This document shows, piece by piece, positions 25,221 through 33,250 of a stretch of 64,000 nucleotides of DNA. Made by a program: the position numbers and the translations under genes. The DNA comes from Cohnella silvisoli (GTDB lineage Bacteria > Bacillota > Bacilli > Paenibacillales > Paenibacillaceae): positions 496,001-560,000 of the forward strand of contig NZ_JAIOAP010000001.1 of assembly GCF_021190915.1 (NCBI RefSeq), read 5' to 3'. How positions within the stretch are numbered: the first letter of the stretch is position 1; every line of letters begins with the position of its first letter. The notes under the pieces were generated by a model that saw only the letters and a list, made by a program, of their open reading frames with translations, was not told the DNA's origin and did not search any database.

Positions 25221-27625
25221 TAGAGAAGATAGAACGTTCGCAAATCCATGTTGAATTCGATGTACGCGGGAAAGAAGTGCGCGTTCGTAAAGGCTCCAGC
25301 ATGATGACCGTTTCCTTGGATTGTCCGCAATTGGTAATCAAGGGAGCGGAGACCGGAGAATGGCTTATTTCCTCTCAAACGGATGCGGTGTACGAAGAAG
25401 GGGAGTCGTATTCGACGACATTCCGTCTGGGGTCTTCGAAGTCCGGCGCCGTGTTGAATGTGGATTTGCATGTACAATGGGATAACACGGAAGAAGTCAT
25501 ACGGAAATGGGCAGTCGTAAGAGCGGATCTGTTTACGGAAGAGTGCGTGCTGCAAGAAGTCATTCTGGAAAGCAGTGACGTCGAGAGTAATCGCCTGATG
25601 CAGTTCAATCCGCATTATTCGGAAAATCATATGCAGAGCCGGATGCAGAGTCAACCGGTATTTTTCGCCGGTTATTTTGCAGGAGTCGAATTTCCAGTCT
25701 CGAGCACGAGAATGGAAGCCGGTACGTTGTACATTGCCCATCGTCCGGGGGCAAAGCTGGTTCCGGGCTCCGCTTACGAATCCAGAAAGGCCGTGTTCGG
25801 AATAGCTGAGCAAGGAGAGGAAAAAGCAGCGTTTCAAGTCTATCTGCGAAGGCATTGTCAGATTTCAGGAGACCTTCATGTCAACTATAACAGCTGGTAT
25901 ACTTCCCCTGTTCCTTATACGAGAGAAGAAATTGTGGGCATCATGAAGGAGTTTGAGGAAAGCCTTTATGACAAGCACGGCGTATCGCTCGATACATTCT
26001 GCATTGATTTGGGCTGGTCGGATAAGCAAAGCATCTGGGAAATCAACAAGACCCGATTCCCGGAAGGGTTTAAAGAGCTTGAACGGCAAGCGGGCGAAAT
26101 GGACAGCGAGCTTGGATTATGGATTTCTCCGACAGCCTGTTATTCGGAAGCACTTGATAATGATTGGGCCAAAGAGCAGGGATACGGTACTTCCACGACT
26201 CCATGGACGGGCGATCACAATATAAGATTCGTATGCTTGGGAGACGACAAGTATCAAAGCGTATTTAAAAACCGAATAGTAAAGCTCGTTCAGGATTACC
26301 CGATCCGGCAGATCAAGTTTGATGGATGTATGCTGGAATGCAGCGAGCAAGACCATGATCATGAGGTCGATACCTACTCTACGGAGAAAATCGCCCTTGG
26401 AATCATCGATATTTTCCAAAGTATTCGTCAGACTGTTCCGGGAGTATGGATGGAAACGACGTGTTTTGGTTGGAATCCGAGTCCGTGGTGGCTCTGGTAC
26501 GTGAACTCGGTCCTTGGAAACCATGGGGACGATGTTCCGTTCGGCCGTGTACCTGCCCCCGTCTATCGGGAGAGCTATACATCCGCGCGCGACTTTTTTA
26601 ATCTTCAAGGTACCGCAGGGTCTCTCATTCCTCCCGCATGTCAGGAGGTGCTTGGTATTGTCCATCAGACCCCGGACTGCTTCATGAACGATGCGGTTAT
26701 GACCGTTATGAGGGGACATCTATTCCTGCCGCTGTATTTGAATCCGAAGTTCATGTCGGATACAAGGTGGGAGAAATTCGCCGGGTTTCTGAAGTGGGCA
26801 AGAGCCAAGGCCGACCTCCTTAAGCACACTATGCTTTTGTTGCCTGCGTCATGGTCCGAAGGAGCCGTACCCGACTTCACCAACGAGGCCGTGATGCCGC
26901 GAGAGCCGTATGGTTACGCGCATTGGGGAGAGGGAGAAGGTCTGGCAGCCTTGCGCAATCCGTGGATCGAGCCTGCTGTATATCGCATGCGTATACCTGA
27001 AGACGCGCAGAAGAGAGGGAAGCTTCGTGTTATTAGCGTATATCCCGAAGAACGGCTATACGGCAAGGATGTGCAGGCTGGAGAACAATTGGACATCCCG
27101 CTTGCCCCTTATGAAACAATCGTATTGTCCATTGTTCCGGAGGAAAGCCAGTCTTCCATTGCTGCTGCCATCCATGAGAAGGGGGCTTATATTCAGTCTC
27201 GAGTGTTAAGCGAGCAACAAACGGCAGATTCGCTAGGCCTCGAAGCAGTCATTACGAATAGCGCTCCTCGAGCGGAATTGCTTGTGCTGGCGGAGGGGAA
27301 GGCAGGACTATCGTTCAAGGACTATCGTTTTCACGTTAACGGCCGTGAAGTAACTGCGACGGTGGATTCCTCCGCCGACGGCTTTGATCATTCCTGGCTG
27401 CCGAAGGTAGAGCAGGACTGGGTGTTCTTGAGAATCCCTTTGGAGCAAGGAGAGAATCATTTGCAAGCGGATCTGTCAATGGATTCGAACGCCGTTTCTT
27501 CATGCTCTGCCTGGGTTTGGGCAACGAAGAGAAGCGAAGGGGGCGCTCCGTTGCATGTAAACGGACTCCCTCAGCCAGATCTTATATCCTTGGATGCTGT
27601 CCGTTTATCTAAGCAAGCAAGATAA
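25217..27625 (+). CDS. clan GH-D (GH36/melibiase-like) glycosidase, cytoplasmic
   Basis: 802 aa, no signal peptide. The N-terminal beta-sandwich runs to about residue 210. A (beta/alpha)8 barrel follows, with NYNSWYTSPVPYTREE, FCIDLGWSDKQSIWEIN and FPEGFKEL. The probable nucleophile is D369 in IKFDGCMLEC, and the probable acid/base lies in NHGDDVPFGR (D438/D439). C-terminal beta domains close the protein. These motifs are those of alpha-galactosidase / alpha-N-acetylgalactosaminidase relatives of GH36, but sequence alone does not fix the sugar. The start overlaps the stop of the truncated GH2 gene (ATGA), so coupling to that damaged gene persists. The C-terminal half of the chimera at 13.7-14.6 kb belongs to the same clan. 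Confidence 0.82.
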   Translation: MIEKIERSQIHVEFDVRGKEVRVRKGSSMMTVSLDCPQLVIKGAETGEWLISSQTDAVYEEGESYSTTFRLGSSKSGAVLNVDLHVQWDNTEEVIRKWAVVRADLFTEECVLQEVILESSDVESNRLMQFNPHYSENHMQSRMQSQPVFFAGYFAGVEFPVSSTRMEAGTLYIAHRPGAKLVPGSAYESRKAVFGIAEQGEEKAAFQVYLRRHCQISGDLHVNYNSWYTSPVPYTREEIVGIMKEFEESLYDKHGVSLDTFCIDLGWSDKQSIWEINKTRFPEGFKELERQAGEMDSELGLWISPTACYSEALDNDWAKEQGYGTSTTPWTGDHNIRFVCLGDDKYQSVFKNRIVKLVQDYPIRQIKFDGCMLECSEQDHDHEVDTYSTEKIALGIIDIFQSIRQTVPGVWMETTCFGWNPSPWWLWYVNSVLGNHGDDVPFGRVPAPVYRESYTSARDFFNLQGTAGSLIPPACQEVLGIVHQTPDCFMNDAVMTVMRGHLFLPLYLNPKFMSDTRWEKFAGFLKWARAKADLLKHTMLLLPASWSEGAVPDFTNEAVMPREPYGYAHWGEGEGLAALRNPWIEPAVYRMRIPEDAQKRGKLRVISVYPEERLYGKDVQAGEQLDIPLAPYETIVLSIVPEESQSSIAAAIHEKGAYIQSRVLSEQQTADSLGLEAVITNSAPRAELLVLAEGKAGLSFKDYRFHVNGREVTATVDSSADGFDHSWLPKVEQDWVFLRIPLEQGENHLQADLSMDSNAVSSCSAWVWATKRSEGGAPLHVNGLPQPDLISLDAVRLSKQAR

Positions 27626-27647
27626 TACTTAGGAGAGGAATGAGAAT

Positions 27648-27848
27648 ATGGCTGGCATCGGCCCTATGGGTATTCTATTAATCGTACTGGTCGCGCTTAT
27701 CTTGTTCGGTCCAAGCAAACTGCCGGAATTGGGAAGGGCATTCGGCCGGACGCTTAAAGAATTTAAAAAAGGAACCAAAGAATTCATGGAGGACGGGAAA
27801 GAGCTTGAGGACGGCAGGGTTGTCGAGTCGAGGCAGGCGGACAAATAA
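27648..27848 (+). CDS. tatA: TatA-type twin-arginine translocase subunit
   Basis: 66 aa. One N-terminal membrane helix ([20 protein letters not shown]), the hinge [17 protein letters not shown], and a charged amphipathic tail with [10 protein letters not shown] give the TatA/E signature. TatA multimers form the protein-conducting part of the Tat system. AGGAGAGG lies 9 bases before the ATG. tatC follows 100 bases later. Finding a Tat pair at the end of a glycosidase operon is unusual; no clear RR-x-FLK signal is seen on the neighbouring proteins. Confidence 0.95.
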   Translation: MAGIGPMGILLIVLVALILFGPSKLPELGRAFGRTLKEFKKGTKEFMEDGKELEDGRVVESRQADK

Positions 27849-27948
27849 GGATAAGCATGAAAGAATTGAAAAAACCTCTAGAACCATAGTAGATGTGTGT
27901 CCGGAAGTTTGATTCCGCAATGCCTGTTCGGTTGGGAGGGGGGATCTG

Positions 27949-28707
27949 ATGAAGGAAATCAAGGAAGCAACGCTTTTAAACCATATGCGGGAGCTGCGCA
28001 GACGCTTATTATGGATCGTGATTGCTCTGTTTGTCTCTGTGGTCGGTGGGATGTTTGTAACGAAACCCGTCATTCTTTTTATTAAAAGCGAGCCTCTAAT
28101 TCATGATCTGGCTCTGAACGTATTTTCACCTTCCGATGCAATCGGAATCTGGTTAAAGATAGGGTTCATCATCGGGTTTACGGCGGCTCTCCCTTTTACG
28201 ATGTATCAACTTTGGTTGTTTGTCCGTCCGGGTCTTCATCCCAATGAGCGAAGAGCGGCGATACGATATATCCCTTATGCAACTCTTATGTTTGCGACCG
28301 GACTTGTTTTTGCATATTATATCGTGTTTCCGATGGCTTTTACTTTTACATCGGGTATAACAAAAGAATTGGGATTCCAGGAAACCTATGGAATATCGCA
28401 ATATTTCTCCTTTCTAATCAATATCGTGTTTCCGGTTTCGTTGTTGTTCGAGCTTCCTATTTTGATTATGTTCTTGACAAGGCTCAAACTGATCTCCCCT
28501 AAGCTTCTCGGAAAGTTTAGAAAGTTCGCCTATTTGCTTCTGATCATAGTGGCGACAGTGATTACCCCTCCGGATCTAATTTCCGATATACTGGTGGCGA
28601 TTCCGCTCCTTCTACTGTTTGAACTAAGCGTTCTTTTATCCAAGATCGTTTATCGCAAGTCTGCACGAAGTGAACAGAAAGATGAAGTTCCAATCGTTAG
28701 TTATTAA
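27949..28707 (+). CDS. tatC: TatC twin-arginine translocase receptor subunit
   Basis: 252 aa membrane protein with six predicted helices. It opens with the conserved LNHMRELRRRLLWIV (the HLxELRxR-type signature). The periplasmic loop contains FSPSDAIGIWLKIGFI, and FVRPGLHPNERR follows helix 2. The C-terminal part has ATVITPPDLISDILVAIPLLLLFE. It binds Tat signal peptides and, with TatA, makes a minimal Gram-positive TatA-TatC translocase. GGGAGGGGGG precedes the ATG. A terminator follows at 28748-28790. Confidence 0.96.
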   Translation: MKEIKEATLLNHMRELRRRLLWIVIALFVSVVGGMFVTKPVILFIKSEPLIHDLALNVFSPSDAIGIWLKIGFIIGFTAALPFTMYQLWLFVRPGLHPNERRAAIRYIPYATLMFATGLVFAYYIVFPMAFTFTSGITKELGFQETYGISQYFSFLINIVFPVSLLFELPILIMFLTRLKLISPKLLGKFRKFAYLLLIIVATVITPPDLISDILVAIPLLLLFELSVLLSKIVYRKSARSEQKDEVPIVSY

Positions 28708-28747
28708 TGTCATCGATATGATTAATCTCGAAAGATTCAGGTTGCGA

Positions 28748-28790
28748 TGAAAGAGACACTGCCTTTTCGAGGGCGTTGTCTCTTTTCTTT
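28748..28790 (+). terminator. rho-independent terminator after tatC
   Basis: AAAGAGACA pairs with TGTCTCTTT around a loop of about 20 bases, and the 3' arm runs into TTCTTTT. It ends the long mannosidase-tat operon. Confidence 0.7.
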
Positions 28791-29077
28791 TGGCTGCGTT
28801 TGGATGCGTGTCAATGCTTATCCAGAAATGTGAACAGAGTGACGGCGGGAATTGCGAAAGCGCTTGAAACTTTGACCGACATGGAAAAAGCGGAATTGAG
28901 GCGGAAGTCCTAGTTCTCGCTGTTCAGCGTTTGTTAAGAGGTTTTTTTTATACTTGGTGAGGATTACCAGCTATTAGCATCCAAGCAATCAAGATAGAAT
29001 CTTTTTGGATTTGAAAAGAGAAATGTTTGGGCAGTCGGATTCTAATGCGTTAGCCCTGCTTATAAGGTGTAGGGGAA
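28791..29077. other. non-coding interval with a possible short gene remnant
   Basis: No intact gene. Around 28840-28912 a short frame reads GIAKALETLTDMEKAELRRK and stops; shifting the frame by one gives VLAVQRLLRG. This looks like a broken fragment of some protein, but it could not be identified. The rest is A/T-rich. Confidence 0.3.
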
Positions 29078-29106
29078 TTGACAGGATGTCCTTGATGGGC
29101 AATAAT
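29078..29106 (+). promoter_or_regulatory. sigma-A type promoter of the Uma2 gene
   Basis: -35 TTGACA at 29078-29083, 17-base spacer, -10 AATAAT at 29101-29106. It lies about 90 bases before the gene start, and a stable hairpin lies between promoter and gene. Confidence 0.6.
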
Positions 29107-29123
29107 AAGGAAAATGCTCGGGG

Positions 29124-29176
29124 AAGCACCCCGTAAAGCGGGACACGATTCGTGTTGCTTTGCGGGGTGCTTGTTT
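29124..29176 (+). terminator. leader hairpin before the Uma2 gene (attenuator-like)
   Basis: A 15-bp stem, AAGCACCCCGTAAAG against CTTTGCGGGGTGCTT (one G-T pair), encloses a smaller ACACG/CGTGT hairpin and is followed by GTTTT. It has the form of a terminator. Because it sits between a good promoter and the gene's ribosome site, it may attenuate expression. An older terminator of upstream transcription is the alternative. Confidence 0.6.
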
Positions 29177-29197
29177 TCGATAAGGGAGGCATGAAGG

Positions 29198-29758
29198 ATG
29201 AGCGGCAATAAAGACGGGAAGGCGACTAAAATCAAGGAGACGCACGGCACCTATTTCATTGAAGAAAGATATGAAATCATCGGAGGCGTGCGATACGATT
29301 TTCTCTTCTCTCCGAAATACGTTCACCAGAACGTGCTTGGGAGGCTTCATTTGGCGTTTCATTCTTCTTGCGCGCAGGACGGGGTGATCCTGCTAGCTCC
29401 GATGGATGTCCATTTCGACGAAGAAAATATTTTACAGCCGGACATTCTTTACATCCGCAAGGGAAACAAGGAAATCATCAGAGATGGTTACGTGTTCGGA
29501 GTTCCCGACCTGGTCGTGGAAATTCTGTCGGACAGCACGGCGCGCAATGACAAAACGATCAAGAAAGCGACATACGAGAGATTCGGGGTTCGGGAATATT
29601 GGCTGGCCGATCCCGTCTACCGGCTCGTGGATCAATTCGCGCTCATCGAAGGCGAATACCGGCTCCTCGCGACCTGGACGGAGGAAGACAGGCTCGTTTC
29701 CTCCGCAGTGCCTTGCCTGGCTATCGAGCTTTCGGCCGTTTTCGAGAAAGAGGTTTAG
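29198..29758 (+). CDS. Uma2-family (DUF820) PD-(D/E)XK nuclease-fold protein
   Basis: 186 aa soluble protein. It has the family's ordered motifs: GVRYDFLFSPKYVHQNVLGRL, then VHFDEENILQPDILYI, the core VPDLVVEILSDSTARNDKTIKK (D and E of the nuclease-like site and a downstream Lys), and VREYWLADPV. GGGAGG (29184-29189) gives good spacing to ATG 29198; an earlier ATG at 29191 makes only a seven-codon frame. Uma2 proteins are abundant in Bacillota and cyanobacteria and their biological role is not settled. It has its own promoter and terminator and looks independent of the sugar genes. Confidence 0.9.
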   Translation: MSGNKDGKATKIKETHGTYFIEERYEIIGGVRYDFLFSPKYVHQNVLGRLHLAFHSSCAQDGVILLAPMDVHFDEENILQPDILYIRKGNKEIIRDGYVFGVPDLVVEILSDSTARNDKTIKKATYERFGVREYWLADPVYRLVDQFALIEGEYRLLATWTEEDRLVSSAVPCLAIELSAVFEKEV

Positions 29759-29799
29759 GCGCGAGACGCCGTTAGCGTATATTTGTTGCACGGGCAACA

Positions 29800-29842
29800 C
29801 GGAAAAAGGAAGAAGCGGGTGCCCCCCGCTCCTTCCTTTTTC
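29800..29842 (+). terminator. rho-independent terminator after the Uma2 gene
   Basis: GGAAAAAGGAAGAAGCGGG pairs with CCCGCTCCTTCCTTTTT, with a loop of about 5 bases and one bulge; the 3' arm ends in five T. Confidence 0.75.
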
Positions 29843-29922
29843 GCGTCTAGCACCCCGAATTCCGCGCGGAAGATGGACGATCTTATGATCGCCGAATCAT
29901 TAACAACGTTACGATCTCGTGA

Positions 29923-29967
29923 AATCGAATAACCGAAGGAGTCACAGCGGGGGCGGTCAAAGCTTAA
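29923..29967 (+). pseudogene. C-terminal tail of a lost MalG-type permease
   Basis: Fifteen codons, NRITEGVTAGAVKA plus TAA, match the end of the permease at 6096-6944 (QNRITEGVTAGAVKA). The homology continues past the stop into TACCGCTT. Nothing of the rest of the gene remains, so this is a deletion scar. Confidence 0.75.
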
Positions 29968-30000
29968 TACCGCTTAAATTTTCCTTGCCGGCATCATGAG

Positions 30001-30891
30001 CTACGAGTCGTCCCTTGCCAGCATCCCACCTGCATAAATCCGTTCGCGGTATTGGACGGGAGAGACGTTCTGATCGTTCTTGAATGCTCGGCTAAAGACA
30101 CTCAGTTCCTCATAGCCTACCTCCACTGCGATTCTTCGTACGGAATAACCGCTCGTAGCGAGCAGAAGCTTGGCTTCTTCCATCCTGAGCCTGTGAAGGA
30201 ATGCCGAGGGCGTCGTCTGATAGTGGAGTCGGAAACAGCGGGAAAGGTAATCCACGGAATAGTGGAGGTTTTGAGCCAACTGCTTCAGACGGATAGGTTT
30301 CCTGAAATTCTCCAGTAAAAATCGGTAAACCTGAAGCGCAACCGTATTGGACGGTATAAGATGCCGGTCGGGATCAAATTCCATCATCCGTTCCAGCAGT
30401 TGCATGAATCGGGATTGCTGCAAGGTCCAATTTCCGACAAGGACCGCTTCTACGATAGATTCTAACGGGCCATCCCATTCCTCGCATGGGAACGGCCCGT
30501 AATTCATGTTTAAAGAATAACGGGTATCCGGTACCCGCAGGCCATCCCCCATATCGATCTTGACGATTCGGCCCGGTGCGCTCAAGTCTGAAGCCGATAT
30601 TTCCCAGTCCCCCGGAAGAAAGTGAATCCAGTAATACACGGTTTCCTGGTCCGATTCCTTGTAACCAAAGTGCCGCAAGCCGGGCGTTTGGATAAACCAC
30701 TCTCCATCCTTGATTTCATAGGGAACGCCGTCTTCCATCAGGTGAACGATGCCTTTTATGACGAACATGGCAACAAATGCGGGGAAAATCCGTTCATCAT
30801 GCCGCTCTCCCGGTTGGAAAATTCTTTTACCGGCGCTGATGAAGCTGGGAAATGACCGACTGCTGAAGTTGAGCCAGCGATGCATAGTCAT
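30001..30891 (-). CDS. AraC-family transcriptional regulator with cupin-like sensor
   Basis: 296 aa. The N-terminal cupin-like domain is at about residues 15-130 (FVIKGIVHLMEDGVPYEIKDGEWFIQTPG). The C-terminal AraC DNA-binding domain has two helix-turn-helix motifs (IRLKQLAQNLHYSVDYLSRCFR, then VRRIAVEVGYEELSVFSRAFK). ATG 30891 follows AAGGAGG at good spacing. It is divergent from the LacI gene at 31021 across the 111-bp module that recurs at 32059 and 45944, so both regulators could bind that module. The nearby importer (32282-35768) is the likely target. Confidence 0.92.
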   Translation of the reverse strand: MTMHRWLNFSSRSFPSFISAGKRIFQPGERHDERIFPAFVAMFVIKGIVHLMEDGVPYEIKDGEWFIQTPGLRHFGYKESDQETVYYWIHFLPGDWEISASDLSAPGRIVKIDMGDGLRVPDTRYSLNMNYGPFPCEEWDGPLESIVEAVLVGNWTLQQSRFMQLLERMMEFDPDRHLIPSNTVALQVYRFLLENFRKPIRLKQLAQNLHYSVDYLSRCFRLHYQTTPSAFLHRLRMEEAKLLLATSGYSVRRIAVEVGYEELSVFSRAFKNDQNVSPVQYRERIYAGGMLARDDS

Positions 30892-30908
30892 GCGGAAACC
30901 TCCTTCGA

Positions 30909-31019
30909 ATATCGGATAATGCCAAGTGTTAGTCGGTTCCTGTTATTCTCTATCTCATTATAATAAGTAAAATAAGAAGTATAAAGACATTCTGACAACG
31001 GATGATGCAAAGGAGAGAA
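30909..31019 (+). repeat. 111-bp promoter module, copy 1
   Basis: Runs from ATATCGGATAATGCCAAG to the ribosome site AAAGGAGAGAA and contains a perfect -10 TATAAT at 30959-30964. No good -35 is present at the right distance, which fits activator dependence. Copy 3 (45944-46055) differs by one substitution and one inserted A; copy 2 (32059-32169) is clearly more diverged. This copy drives the LacI gene and lies between divergent AraC and LacI genes. Confidence 0.85.
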
Positions 31020-31020
31020 C

Positions 31021-32052
31021 ATGGCTAATATTCGTGACGTTGCCAAGAGAGCCGGAGTGTCTGTAACGGCCGTCTCATTCGCCATGAATGGGACGGGTAC
31101 GTTGTCTGATGAAAACAGGCTTCGTATTGTTAATATCGCCAATGAAATGAACTATACGCCCAACAGGGCTGCGCAAGGGCTGATATCCGGGAGCTTGAAC
31201 ACGATCGGTCTCGTCATGCCGAAACCGGGAACGGACTTTTCTTTGGACTTGGAACTTATCGGCGAAGTCGGCGCAGCCATATCCGAAATGGGGTACCACA
31301 TTCTGCTGTCTTGGGAAGATACTTTCGGAGGAAAAAAAGTATTGAATATGGTCAGAAGCGGCCAAGTCGATGCGCTTTGTTTTGTTCTTCCGATGGATGA
31401 AGGGGAAACTTTCAAGGTACTGAACGATATGAATTTTCCGTACGTGTTAACGACTCGTCCTAAGGAGGGAGTCCCGGCTGACTGGGTGGATGTCGACAAT
31501 ATCGACCTCGGTTTTAAAGCGGCCGTCATGCTGATCAAATCCGGGCATAAGGGAATTGGCTTCGTTTCGCCGGGACCTATGGACTACCTGGTCAGCTGCG
31601 ACCGTTTTACAGGTTATCAGATGGCTTTGAAACACTTTGATATTCCGATACATGCCGATTATTTCATTACAGGTTCGCACAAGCTCGAAGCAGGGAAGAG
31701 GGCGTTGGATCATTTTCTGTCGCTTCCGGAAAAGCCGACTGCTATCATTGCGGGGACTGCGATCATCGCGATTGGAATGATCAACAGAATGCGGGAACTC
31801 GGCCTTGAATACCCTCAAGATATTAGCATCATCGCCTTTGATGAATTTGCCTTGTCTAAGGAATACGAGATTACGACGATCCATATCCCAACCCAACGGA
31901 TCATTCATGAAGCCTTCCGCTTCCTTATCAAAAAAATGAACGCCGAGCGTATATTGAAACAAACCCAAATCGCGCTGCAATCCGAACTGTATATTCGTAA
32001 GACGTTCGTACCGGACATCCGGATATTGGATGATTGGGATTATAAACAATAG
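31021..32052 (+). CDS. LacI-family transcriptional regulator
   Basis: 343 aa repressor-type regulator. The N-terminal LacI helix-turn-helix and hinge are intact (ANIRDVAKRAGVSVTAVSFA, then NYTPNRAAQGLISG). The C-terminal sugar-binding domain shows TIGLVMPKPG, SGHKGIGFVSPG and DISIIAFDEFAL. The ATG is 3 bases after AAAGGAGAGAA, the end of repeat module copy 1. Because the same module lies again downstream of this gene, in front of the importer, and before the glycosidase at 46062, it probably represses all three units, including its own. Confidence 0.93.
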   Translation: MANIRDVAKRAGVSVTAVSFAMNGTGTLSDENRLRIVNIANEMNYTPNRAAQGLISGSLNTIGLVMPKPGTDFSLDLELIGEVGAAISEMGYHILLSWEDTFGGKKVLNMVRSGQVDALCFVLPMDEGETFKVLNDMNFPYVLTTRPKEGVPADWVDVDNIDLGFKAAVMLIKSGHKGIGFVSPGPMDYLVSCDRFTGYQMALKHFDIPIHADYFITGSHKLEAGKRALDHFLSLPEKPTAIIAGTAIIAIGMINRMRELGLEYPQDISIIAFDEFALSKEYEITTIHIPTQRIIHEAFRFLIKKMNAERILKQTQIALQSELYIRKTFVPDIRILDDWDYKQ

Positions 32053-32058
32053 CAATTG

Positions 32059-32169
32059 ATATCGGATAATGCCAAGCGTTGGTCGGCTCCTGTCATTCTC
32101 TATCGTATTATAACAAGTATAATAATAAGCATAAAGACATTCGGACAACGGATGATGCAAAGGAGAGAA
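32059..32169 (+). repeat. 111-bp promoter module, copy 2
   Basis: Diverged copy of the module, starting 6 bases after the LacI stop. Its ribosome site AAAGGAGAGAA is followed by ATGCGCGTGACGTAG, a frame of four codons. The same position in copy 3 opens the glycosidase gene. Its -10 is altered (TATTATAAC). It now forms the distal leader of the importer operon. Confidence 0.8.
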
Positions 32170-32246
32170 ATGCGCGTGACGTAGTGCGATAAGAAGATGT
32201 ATACGAGCGAAAGCATCCGTTTTTCGAAATGTTCAGCTCGTTCTTT

Positions 32247-32262
32247 TTGGAAGCGTTTACAT
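32247..32262 (+). promoter_or_regulatory. cre-like site (CcpA) upstream of the importer
   Basis: TTGGAAGCGTTTACAT matches the Bacillus cre consensus WTGNAANCGNWWNCAW at every position. It lies 20 bases before the permease start, so CcpA binding there would give carbon catabolite repression of this importer. Confidence 0.6.
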
Positions 32263-32281
32263 AAACGATATGAGGTGCAGC

Positions 32282-33214
32282 ATGGACATAACGAGAAAGA
32301 AAAAAGGTTTCCTGTACGAGATAACCAAAAATAAGATTCTTTACTTGATGTTTCTGCCAGTCGGCTTTTACTTCCTGGTGCTGGCTTATCTCCCCATGCC
32401 GGGTATAGTCATAGCGTTCAAGGAGTATACCTACAGCGGCGGGGTATTCGGCAGCGATTGGAACGGCATGGAGAACTTCCGGTATTTCTTCGAGTCCGGC
32501 AAGCTCTGGCTGGTGACGAGCAACACGATCATTTATAATCTGGTATTCCTCACAGCAAGTACGGTCATCTCCGTGCTCGTCGCCGTGATGATTGCAGAGA
32601 TGGCAGGCAAGTATTTCAAGAAAACGGCGCAAACGTTCATGTTTCTTCCGTATTTTATATCCTGGGTCACGGTATCGGCTTTCTTCTACAATATTTTCAA
32701 CTTTGACTACGGAACCTTGAACACCCTGTTAAGATCGCTCGGAGCAGAACCCGTCGACATCTACTCGAACCCAACGGCATGGATGCTCCTTCTTCCTATC
32801 TTCTATGTCTGGAAGGGGATCGGATTTTCCAGCGTGCTGTATCTCTCCGCAATTATGGGAGCCGATCAGGAAAGCTACGAATCGGCGAAGATTGACGGCG
32901 CCAACATTTTCCAAAGAATCTGGTATATTACGCTGCCGATGCTGAAGCCGACTGTCGTCATTCTTGTTCTCCTCGGTCTTTCCAGAATTATGCGCGGGGA
33001 GTTCGAAATGTTTTACCAATTGATTGGCGACAACGGATTGTTGGCCGACAAAACGGACATTATCGACACGCTTGTATTCAGATCCATGGTTTTCTCGAAC
33101 GACTTTGGAATGGCTTCCGCTGCGGGCCTCTATCAATCCGTACTCTGCTTTATCCTCATCTATGGGGTGAATTGGGCGGTTAAGAAATGGAATAGCGATT
33201 ACGCGTTATATTAG
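32282..33214 (+). CDS. LplB-type sugar ABC transporter permease
   Basis: 310 aa membrane protein. ATG 32282 is chosen because GAGGTG lies 5 bases upstream; the frame extends back to 32270. Helix 1 is ILYLMFLPVGFYFLVLAYLP, followed by MPGIVIAFKEYTYSGG. The EAA loop is YESAKIDGANIFQRIWYITLPM. First gene of the importer controlled by the AraC/LacI pair, followed by its partner permease 36 bases downstream. Confidence 0.92.
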   Translation: MDITRKKKGFLYEITKNKILYLMFLPVGFYFLVLAYLPMPGIVIAFKEYTYSGGVFGSDWNGMENFRYFFESGKLWLVTSNTIIYNLVFLTASTVISVLVAVMIAEMAGKYFKKTAQTFMFLPYFISWVTVSAFFYNIFNFDYGTLNTLLRSLGAEPVDIYSNPTAWMLLLPIFYVWKGIGFSSVLYLSAIMGADQESYESAKIDGANIFQRIWYITLPMLKPTVVILVLLGLSRIMRGEFEMFYQLIGDNGLLADKTDIIDTLVFRSMVFSNDFGMASAAGLYQSVLCFILIYGVNWAVKKWNSDYALY

Positions 33215-33250
33215 ACACTCGCTGTAAGCAAGGGAAGGTGGTTTCGAATC

